This document shows, piece after piece, positions 14,201-25,400 of a DNA stretch of 64,000 nt. The position numbers and the translations under genes are program-made. How positions within the stretch are numbered: the stretch's first letter is position 1; the number at the start of each line of letters is the position of its first letter. The notes under the pieces are model-generated. The model was not told the DNA's origin. It ran no database searches and saw only the letters and a program-made list of their open reading frames with translations. Source of the stretch: Xiphydria camelus (lineage: Eukaryota; Arthropoda; Insecta; Hymenoptera; Xiphydriidae); NCBI GenBank assembly GCA_963678675.1, contig OY783200.1, positions 5,778,501 to 5,842,500 on the forward strand. The letters are read 5' to 3'.

Positions 14201-17200
14201 TGAAATAGTCTAATAAACACTGATAAATATCTGAAAAATGTGTAAAATTTTGCAAAATGACTAAAAATTAAAAAAATGTATTTTTACAGAATTTATTATT
14301 CTAAAAAAAATTTCAAAATTGATCAGAAATTTTTCAGAATTTGTCAGAAGCTTGTCAGATATCTAATTCTACCAGAATTTTGCAGAAAAGTTCCTCTACA
14401 TGAAAGAGAAATGGATATTTTTTGGATATTTCTCTGACTTTTTCTGGTAAACAACTTCCCTGAAAATGTCCGAAAATGTTCCAATTACTACAGTCAGAAA
14501 AAAAAGTGAAATTATCTTAAAGGTTTTCAGAAATTTGCCAGAGAAATTTTTCCATCAAAGTGTGAAAGAAAAATGAATATTTTTTCAGACATTTCTCTTT
14601 CAAGGACTGCGGAACTTCTCCGACTTCCTCTAACAAACTCTGATACTTCCCTGAAAATGTTCCGATTACTGCAGAAAGTCGGAGATGATCAGAGTTTTTC
14701 GAAACATTATTCAGAGAAATTCGTTCCATCAGAGAACACCGATCGAGCGATCGGACGCAAATTCTGCAATCGAATTTTTACTTTTCATGAATTCCCGGCT
14801 TCGCCTCCACCCCCTCTACTCGATAATCTCGACTGCGGATTTTCGGACTGCGACGAACTATCCCGCCGAAAATTGGAACTCGCGCGACAAACGATGCCGA
14901 TCAACGCGCTTCGTCGACGACAAAACTGGACGCGACAACGTCTCCCCGAAACCCCGTTACGCCGAAACGCCGTTCAATCCAACGATCCGCCGACGACGCG
15001 AGTCGCCGAGCTCGTTATAATCTCAACGCAAAACTACCGCGCCAACTCCGCTCCGCGATCCCAATTATTATCCCCGCTTCCAACTCTGACGCTACCCCGC
15101 AAACAACGCGCGCACCTCGACGCGATGCTTCGACGCAAACCAACCAACGCCTCGCCGCTACCCGCTTCGTCGTCGACGACGCTGACCCTGCCGCCTGGCT
15201 ACCGCACGACTCGCCGCCGCTATGCTCGCTACCGCCAGGGCCCGATAAAGGACATAGACGACAGGCGGCTGACCGACGTTATATACATTGTCCAGGTGAG
15301 GCCGGTGCCTTATATGCCGTATTTGGCACACAAGAGGCTAGTCACCATCGTCCACTCGCCAATCCACAGCGTGTACCATACAGGTACTTCACTCCCCATA
15401 AGAATCCACTCGCGAGTCAGACCGAGTATCCTAGCTGCAGAAATGAACAGGATACGAGACCTGCCCAGGTCCAGCAGCAAGTCCTACACTGAGATGTACC
15501 TTAACTCCAGGGATAACATCGTAAGTTTGCCCGGGAACGAGAGGTGGCCGGGAACCTGGCGGCCCTGTGCGCAAAAGAATCGAAACGTTGCGCGATCGAT
15601 TCGTCATATCGTCATCGGATCAACCAAAATACCTCCGAGAGCGGGGTCGCGTCATTTTCCCCAGCGTCGTCCCCGGGGGTCGATCGTGATGTCGAGAAAC
15701 GCCAGAAGCTCGAGGGTCGTCGGGCCGTTTGGCAAGTAGAGTCGAGGGAAGTTGCGGCCAAGTGGAAGTCGAGTGACCGCCTCTCGGCGACGGTGAATCG
15801 GGAGAGTCGGTCTCTCGCGGCTTGCTTCATCGGGGAGATTAAAAATAAACACCGAGGACCAGTTACTCGATCGTCCGCCTTGGACGTTCGATGGATTGGT
15901 CTCGGATGGGTTGCTGCGTTAACAGCCGTTCGGCCGAGGAACCCGCTAACTCGGATCGACGATTACCGGCTTCCAAGTTCTTCGATCGAATCGCTATACT
16001 GACTCCTCATCCCGCCATCGTCACACCACTCGATCATTAGTCTGAAACGAAAAGTCCATCGCCCACCGGAGCTCGTCAAGTGGATCCTTCCGTGGACGGG
16101 AGTAACGATACCCTTTTCTTCCTCAGTTCTTCGACGACGAGACCCGAGAAATTCGAGCCAAGGCTGACTCCCTGCTGCGTCGCATCCACGTCTACGTACC
16201 CAGGCCATCGACCAGGTAATCTCCCCGTCGCCCCGGCGACCTCGTCTTCGTCGGAGAACCTAAACGACCCTTTTCTCGGGACCTTCCACCCCCAGCGACT
16301 TCGCCGAGTCGATCATCCCCGAGCGTCTGCGCAGCGACGACTACATCCGTCGACTGCTGAGCGCCAGGAAGAACGTGAAGAAGGAGCTGGAGGTCCTACC
16401 CTGGTACACGGTGCCCGAGAAGCGTCACATCGGCAGGGGCAGCCTCTCCTGCGTCCAGTATGTGGGCGGACGACCCCAGTCGAAGAGGCGACCGTACTTC
16501 ACGGTGGCCGATCTGCGTCCGGCCGACATCAAGAACGACGTCAACCTCCTCAGCTACTACAGCAAGAATCGTCAGGCTGCGGCGAATGCCTGTGAGTAGT
16601 CGAGACGAGCCGTGGGACGGTAGACCGACGAGCACTGATGACGATGACGATTTCTCGATTTTTTGGCCTTTCTTCTGAATGTCTTTCGGTCGTATTTCTT
16701 TTTTGTGCAAGTTGGATTCGCGGTGGACGACTTTGGAAAACGGACTGGGATGTATTTTAGAAAATAAATAGGAATAATATTGGGTAGCACGAGAGGTCGA
16801 AGGAAACTGTATTCAAGATTGCACTGGACATGTTTCGTTCCGATTACTCGGACGAATGAGAAATATTCCTGCTCAATGGATTTGATTGAAAATCATTAGA
16901 GCTAAAGAAATTGGAACAAATTCGATTTTTATCGTGGACATTTTCGATTCGAACACTATTTTTTGATAGCTTTTCAAATTGGAATAATTATTGCTCCGGG
17001 CAAAAAGTTGGTCGAAATAAAAATAATTTTTACATTTCGCAGTATTTTTACTCAATTTTCACGCGGAATTGTTATTTTCCATCGAAGTGACATATTGTTC
17101 AGATTTTTATATTTCCTAGGAATTCATTCTCGTTGAATTTTTAATGGCTTTTATCCATATCTGTGATGGAAAAACTTCTCTAACGAATTTCCGGAAAAAC

Positions 17201-20200
17201 TGACATTTTGACTGACTCTTCTTCTGACTTTTTGTAGTAATTGGGATCTCTCAGAAATGTTCAGGGAAGTAACAATTTTCCAGAAAAAGTTAGAAAAGTG
17301 TTCGGAAAATATTACACTTTTCTTTCTGCACGGAAACTTTTCTAAAAAAGTTTAATAAGCACTAACAAATATCTGAACAAATTTTGCAAAATTTCTGAAA
17401 AACGTTTGGATTTTTTCGGACCCTGTACTAATTAGAACATTTTTAGACATTTTCCGGAAACTACTAGAGTTGGTTAGAGAAATGTCCAAAAATATCTAAT
17501 TTTTTTCCATGCATAAAAACTTTTCTGAAAAATTCTGATACTAAGACAGATATCTGACAAAATTTGGACAAATTTAAAAAAATTTCTCACCAATTAAAAG
17601 TCGGGCATTTTTAAAAAATTGATAACTTCTAATACAGTATACAAAAATACATAGAGATATTAAAAAAATTTTCAGATATTTTACAGAATGTTACAGATTT
17701 CTCCAGATATTTGTTAGTTTTTATTACTGTCTCAGAAAAGGTTTTATATGTGTGTGTGCATGAAAGAAAGATGGATATCTTTGGACATTTTTCTGACTTT
17801 ATCTGACGCTCTGATGCTTCTCTGAAAATGTCTGACAATATTCGAATTACTACAGAAAATTAGTTAGTTTCAGAAATTCTTTGGAGAAATTTTTGCATCA
17901 GGAAAATTATAAATTTTAGAAAAATGACCGAATTTCAGTTTGTGAAAATTTTGTCAGATACATATTTGTCTGAGTATCAAAAGTTCTCAGAGAAGTTTTT
18001 ATGCATGGAAGGTAAATAGATATTTGCGAACATCTCCAACATTCTCTGGCTAACTGAAACTTCCCCGAAAATGCCTGAAATTTTCCAATTACCTACTACA
18101 GAGAAAGTAAAAAAAAGAAAATATCTCTTATTAAAAAATTCCTCAGAAAAATGTTTCTATCGGGGATATCAACTGATTCCTATTACATTAGTATGAAATA
18201 TAATACAATAATACAAATGCATTTCAATTGAGATTGAATCGGAATAGTTATATATATTGAATCTCTGATATGCTCTACACGCGCTTCGCGGCTATTAGTA
18301 TTTTCTGATTAAATCCCATTTAAAATAGAAGTTGGGATTTTCCAAAACAAACCGATCGATATTTCTCAAATATGAAATAAGTTCAAACAGGAAAATACCA
18401 AGGCAAAAATCGAATTTAAACCTATCGAAAAGAAGTAAGAAGGTTTTAATTGAATTTAATCGAATCCTTTAATCAGGGTAGTTTGTTTATTTGCAAAAAT
18501 CACCCCGCAATCTGCGAGTACAGGTACAGGCCGAGTAGAGGAGGCACCGCTCCAACAGAGATTGGGAAAAAAACGGCCAGGCGACGCCGCTGTGTGCTCT
18601 TTTTGGTTTTTGTCCTTGACTTATTCACTCCCCCTTTTTTCGCCTACTCTGTATCTGGTGCGGAATCGTTCTTATTTTTTTTTATCACTTCCCTCCCTTG
18701 TGTTTCTGTCTGTGAATCATGGATTTTTTGGATTGTCCTTCTTCCTTTTTTGTTTCCGTTACGTTACTCTGTGTCTAATTCGCCACGATTTGTTTTCGTC
18801 GAAAGAGAGAAAAGATGCGACTAAAACGAGAAAAGTTAAGGACTGAGCAGAGATCGCGCGATCGAGTCGAAAACTCAAAAAATTAAACTCTAACATAAAG
18901 AAAGTTAAATTAAAAAGAAAATTATAAATCCGCGCTGAGACGCGAGTCACCCCGACGGGGTACGATTTTTTCAACCCCCTTTCGAGGGTGACTGGGAGAG
19001 AGGGAAGGACGAGGACGAGACGGGGCGCTCGCCTCCCTCTTCGGGTTTTGTCACACGAGAATGTAAGGGAAGGAGGAAGGAAGGAAAAGGGAAAAGAGAG
19101 AGAGAGAGAGAGAGAGAGCGCAAGACAAGGGGGAAGTTTGGCGAGAGAGAGAGAGAGAGGGAGCCAGGGAACACGCGCCCAAGTGACCAATTTTGGGTAC
19201 CAAAAAATGCAGAGGAACGAGCGGGTTTTTTGAACGTTTCAGGCGGGGGATGGAGAGATCGCGTTCCCGAGCTGAAAGAGGAGCCCTCCGCTAAATCCAA
19301 AAATGAAGAAGACGCCCTGCCCGAACTCACGGAGGATTGAATGAGACCTCGAAAAAAAATCCCTCTACTACCCTCGAATCTCCGTTTTAGGACTCCCCCT
19401 TCGAAATTTTGCCAGAATTCAAATTTTTAGGCCCGTCTCGGGGTGTTACTCGAAGCCACGGATGGCATGTTTTGACTAAAAAGAAAAACGCAAAATTTAC
19501 AGATATATACTCGTGGTATCTTTAATTTCCTCAAAGGTATTGAAATGACTAGTACTTTTGAGAAATTGGTATTTTTGAGGAAGTACCATCGATATTCGAA
19601 GTCAAAAACGAAATTCTGTTACCCCTTCGTGGCTTCCGGAACATCCCACCCTACGAAACACACTTGAACACTCATAATATTAATAATAACAATATGACAC
19701 ACGTTCGTACAATTCTTCCCAAAACAATCGCATACGAAAAATCGACCAAGAGAAAAAACACGAACCCTTCAATCGACACTAGTAACACTATAAGCATCTA
19801 TCCGCGCGATAGGTGTCTGCGAGTAACACGAACACTAACACGAAATAACTTCTTGCTCATTATCGACATCAAATTTATTGTCAATTTGATCGAGCCTCTA
19901 ATCAAATAAATAAAGAAAAAATAAATAATAGTGTGCGTTGGAACAGAATCACTATACATTCATCTTTCTTTTTTTTGGTGTCTTTATCTGTGTCTCTCTG
20001 TCGCACTCGAAAATTTGCATACGGCAGACGTTAGGAAAGAGTGTTTTTTGGAGGTAAGCTTATTACACGTGAAAAGCTTCTTGCGTGTGATTAACTCTGT
20101 GCTTCGTTTTTTTATACGTTAGCTCTCGCTTCTCACGATTTTCGAAGCTAACGTTGCCCGGTGCACTGATAAAAAAATTGCGATGACTCAACAATTAATT

Positions 20201-22433
20201 ACAGAAATGCTGCGATCATCGCCAATGATTTCTCCCTATAAAATTGACGATATCTCGGTCTTCTTTTGAGATTTTTGGAATTAAAGTGAAAAAATACATC
20301 AGATAGGGTGACCAAGAGTTCGATTCTAGAGATTTTGATTTTTCAAAAAAACGTTAACTCCTTAAGATTTTGCCAAAAATTGAAGTTTCTGGAATCGATC
20401 ACTTGACCATCCTATCTTATGTATTTTTTTTTCCACTGATTATGAAAAATACGTTTATTAGGTCGATATCTCAAGGAAAATTTAAGATATCAGCGATTTT
20501 ATGTTCAGGAAAATTATTTTCTTCTCATAAAATCATTGAAATCTCATTGTTCCTCCCAGAATTTCTCGACATACTTCTTATTTTTGGAATCAGCGTAAAA
20601 AATACACGAGACAGGGTAATCGGAAGACGATTTTTACGAAAATTCCAAGGAAAATACCCCTTAAAATTTTGTCAAAAATCAAAATCTCTAGATTTAATCA
20701 TTCGATCGCTCTGTCTTGTATATTTTTTTACGCTGATTTCAAAAATGACGGATATATCGACAAAATCTCAAAGGAACGTCAAGATACTCTCGACTTTATA
20801 CAGGTGAACATTATTTTCTCACAAAACCAAACGAAAAACCGTTGGTCGATCGAACTACATTTTTTATCAGTGTAAAAACGTCATCGCTGACTCGACAGCC
20901 GTTCTTTTATTTGACCAGAAATAATATTGCCGAAAAGCAAAGAAGAGTAGAAAATAGTTACTCTTCTCGATTAATTCTCTTTTACCTACCATCGAACGCA
21001 CGCGAAATCTCTATAATTCAGTTATGCAGCTGCTGCAGCAGTTGCAGCCTCTTTAATACCTCCGTGGCAGATGCATAATACTCCGAGAGTCGTTCGAAAA
21101 CGAGGAGCTCTTCCATTTTCTCTCTATAGACTCCTTCTAATAACTTTGAAAAAGCCAGCATGCATTCGCATCACCTTCTCCACCGTTGGCGTACCAAACT
21201 CTTCCAGGGACCTGACCTTTGTGCAACGAGTCTACGCGCATGTGCTTCCCGATCTAACAACGTCTCACGTCAGGATTCGTAACCCGTTCCATTTATGTTT
21301 CATGTTTCCCGTTTCACATCAGATCCGGTGACGCCAATGACCGAACGTGAAATCAGGAAGGGTCAGTATCCATTAAATGTTCACCCGCCTTAGAGAAAAT
21401 CTCATCCACCTCTCATTCGTGCCCCGTGAATTCTAGCCCGAGCAAACGAAACGGAGTGGTCGGAAGCCATCAAGAAGAGAGAGTCTGGTGGTAGGTATAT
21501 ACAACCCGAGGAAAATCCTGCACGTTATACGGGGTGTCAATTTACCAAGGGAAGATCCCATTTATTTTCGTTGTTTGTCATTTCATGACAAAATTTTCCG
21601 AATAAAAATTGTTTGGTGTCAAGTGGGATCCCATACAGTATAGAATGTCCCAACAACAATGTCTCCAGAATATTTCATTTTATATATTAAATGTGAAATA
21701 TATTCTGGAGGTGATCACAGGGACGTCCATAAAATGTTTCTACAATATCTCATGTGTTAGTGGGATTAACCCTTTGCGACGCAGTGGGACGTATACGTCC
21801 CACCTACTCTCTTCTCCTTAGTTTTTACTGGATTTCTGGTTCGCGTTAACATTTAAGTACGAATGCTTTTTTTAATAAACTCTTGGGGATGTAAGGAGTA
21901 CAACTAGCACAAAAAAGTACGTGAATTGGTTAATTACTTATTAGTTATAAACAATTAAAACTCGAAAATTTCGTTTTTTTTTTTACAATAAATTCGGCTG
22001 TGTCTAAACTACAAGTCCTAGAGATCTAAATTTTTTTTGCAAATATCTCAAACATTGAACTAAACAATATATTTTTTGCAGAATTTTTCGTAGGTCAGTT
22101 TTTTCAAAAAAAAAATTCCAAAATATGCAAAAATAGAGTTTTTTGTTATGTTGGTCTATACAAGATTCTGAGACACGGTAGTTACCATATTAGATCCGCC
22201 ATTTTGAATTTTGCAGTACTGACGTCAGAATCGTGACGAACACAGTCGGCAAATTGAATAAATAATTTTTAATTTTGAAGTTCTAACGTCATCATCGTAC
22301 TCAACGACCCCGAAAACCTTTATAAAGCTAAAAATAACAATAATTTGAATGAAAAAAAAATTCGCGTCGCAAATTGAGACATTCTGGAGACATTCTGAAA
22401 TATCTGTAATATTCAGGGAAATATTTATAAGAC

Positions 22434-22471
<38 letters not shown>

Positions 22472-25400
22472 ACGGAGACATTACACATAACGTCATAACG
22501 TCATGTCAACTCATATGTAATGTCATGGGAATTTGATGGGATTTTTACAGGTTTTTTATGAGAATCTATGGTATTTTTTCAATCGGGTTACGTACTCTTT
22601 GTACTTTGAGTGACAATATCTGACAAACGGTTCAACGAAAGGATATTCTTTGATGGAAAAACTTCTGTAACTTTCTGAAAAACTGACTTTTTCTCTGACT
22701 CTGTAGTATTTGAACATTTTCAGATACCTTCAGGGAAGCATCAGAGTTTGTCAGAGTCAGAAAAATATCCAAAAATATCCATTTATCTCTTTTACGCGCA
22801 AAAACTTTTCTCGAAGTTAATAAAAACTGAAAAATGTTTGTGTAAAACTCAAAAATTTCTCCAAATTTTTGAAATTGGTATTTATTTTTACAGAAGTTAC
22901 AAATTTTCAAAAAATGATCGAATTTCAGTTTGTCAGAAATTTTCTAGAATTTATCAGAACGCTTTAGAAGTTTTTATGCATAAAAGAAAAATGAATCTTT
23001 TTGGAAATTTCTGAAGTCAGAAAATAGTCAAAATGTCAGTATTAAAGAAATTTCTTGGAGAAATTTTTCCATCAGGGTTTTACCTTGTACCTTTTTTGTT
23101 CATCTCAAGGAGCTCTACAACTTTTACAAGAACGAAAATGTCAAGTTCCATTCATGTCATGTCAATGTCAATGTCAGTTCATGTCAAGAAATAAAGATGA
23201 CTTTCGTACCTCGTAAACAACACCACCTACACTGCACTTAGGTACCTGCAGTACAAAAACCACTTACATGCATTACACGTCCGCCTCGACACCAAATGAC
23301 TTACACGAGAGAGATTTTTTGGTAAAATAACAAATAACGGAAATAAATGGATCTTCCAATTACCGTAACCGTATAGACGATATCATCTATCAACATGTCT
23401 CGCATGTACCCTCAGCCCCTCCCGCGTCTGAGCTAGAACCCGTAGACGAGGTCGTAGCCGAAGAACCCGAGCCGGTCGCCGAGCAGCAGTATGCCGAGCC
23501 CGAAAAGGTGGAGAAGAAGAAGAAGGAGAAAAAGCACAAGGAGAAGCAGCAGGGTGGGTAGTGACGAGGTTTCGCGAAGCTCACCCCTTTCGTGGCATCG
23601 TGATCATTCGATTAGATTATTTTCAAGAAAGTCAAGTGTACCACAAGATGTCTCGTGTCTCAATGTTCATTGTTTCTAGCGAAGTGACTGTATTCCTTTT
23701 GTTCTATGTGATAATATTCGTAGTATTTTATATAACACGTACGGAAGAACGCGATGACGACAACGACGAATCGACCTTGTGGTAAAAAACCCATCGAATT
23801 ATATAAAATACTTTAGAAATCCCATACAATTTCTTACGGAAATATCATGTTTATTTGAAACAGCAATTCCAAATATCTACCCATTAAAACGAGATGAATA
23901 AATCGAAATTTATTTGATTTTATGCGCATATGATGAAAAAGTAAGATCCCATAAAGAGATAAATGCTGTTCTATTGGTAATTACCAACAGAGAATGGCGT
24001 TTATATCTACCAATTTTTTATTATCAATAGAACGGCGTTCATCCCGAATAAAAACTTCTCTAAACAATTTCTGAGAAACAGAGATATTTTTACTTTTTTT
24101 TTGACTTTCTGTAGTAATTGAAACACTTTCGGATTTTTTCAGAAATGTATCAGTTTATCAAAAAAATGTCCAGAAACATCCAACTTTCTTTCACGCATTA
24201 AATTCTGATGAACTCTGACAAATATCTGAAATATTCTGAAAAATTTGTGACCAACTCTGAAACTTGGTCATTTTTTGGGATTTGTAAGTTCCGTAAAAAT
24301 ACGTAGGCATTTTCAGTATTTTTCAGAACTGCAGAATTTTCCAGATTTTTCCAGATATTTGTAAGTTTTTTATTAGACTTTTTCAGAAACATTTTTTACA
24401 CGAAAGAAAAATAGATATTTTTTCGGATATTTCTCTGACTACCTCTGACAAACTCTGATACTTCCTTGAAAAAGTCTGAAAATGTTCCAATTGCTGCAAA
24501 AAAGTCAAGTCAAAATTTTTCAGAAATTTGTTAAAGAAATTTTTCCCTGAAGGGGATCTTTGTGGGATTTTACTCGTGCTATCGCATGCACATAAAATCC
24601 CATTTTTGATCTATTCTTTTTAGGTCTTAATGGACGGATATCTCGAATTGCTGTTTCGAACATCATGCTTCCATAAGGAATTGTGTAGGATTCCTGTAGA
24701 ACTTTATATTAGTTTTTTCAATAGGGGAAAGACCTCTCGAAGAATTTTTATCGCCCGGAGCCAAATTAAAAATAGGAAACATCTCGAGAATCGTTTCCTC
24801 GTGGAGCAGGAAACGCGTGAAATTAAACGATTCGAATGTCTCGTTGCAGACAGGCTGACGGCGGCCGAAGAAGAGGCCATGAGGAAAGCCGAGGAGTTCC
24901 TGGCCAGACAAGTTGAGGAAGCCAGGTAATCCTTTGTCAACGCTAGATGACGCAAGCTCGTCTCGACTAACAAATATCGTCTCACCCGACAGACTGGAGG
25001 AGGAAAGGAGGAAGGCCGCCGAAGAAGAGAGGATCAGGCTGGAGAAGGAAGCCGAGGAGGCGAGGATAGCCATGGAGAAGGCCGCGGAAGAGGCTCGCCT
25101 GGCCGAGATTGAGGAACAGAAGAGAATAGAGGCCGAGAGGGAAGCTGCGAGACTCGCTGAGGAGGAAAGGTGCGACCCTACGTTTCACCCTTTGTATTCC
25201 AGGGTAAAAAAAGAAGAAGAACTCATCGTTTCCCTCGTAGATTGGCCGTGGAAGCCGAGGCGAAGGCCATAGCCGCCGAAGAGGAGCGTCAGGCCGCCAA
25301 AAGGGCAGCTGAGGAGGAGCGTAAGAGGCAGGAGGAGGAGGAGAGGCTGGCCGCTGAAGCAGCAGCGCTCGCGGCTGAAGCCAAGGTGGTGGAGGAGATC

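Larger units (their letters stand above)
21633..22510. mobile_element. GAATATTTC-type foldback, second copy, interrupted
   Basis: It opens CCATACAGTATAGAATGTCC and has the same ATGTCTCCAGAATATTTCATTT core as 5658-7824. The motif resumes after an insertion with GAGACATTCTGGAGACATTC at 22376. It also includes an (AC)n run at about 22438-22471. Confidence 0.55.

Noticed and set aside
14573..15739. 388-codon open frame as a complete gene
   Set aside because: Its first half runs through a TCTGA foldback and low-complexity Arg/Thr/Pro text. Only 15296-15520 has splice borders, phase agreement and protein-like composition.
18450..18846. Possible exon after GAGTACAG near 18520
   Set aside because: Neither frame after the acceptor gives protein-like sequence in the required phase. 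The alternative exon at 21437 fits exactly.
22438..22472. CRISPR-like or regulatory repeat
   Set aside because: A plain (AC)n microsatellite without spacers.
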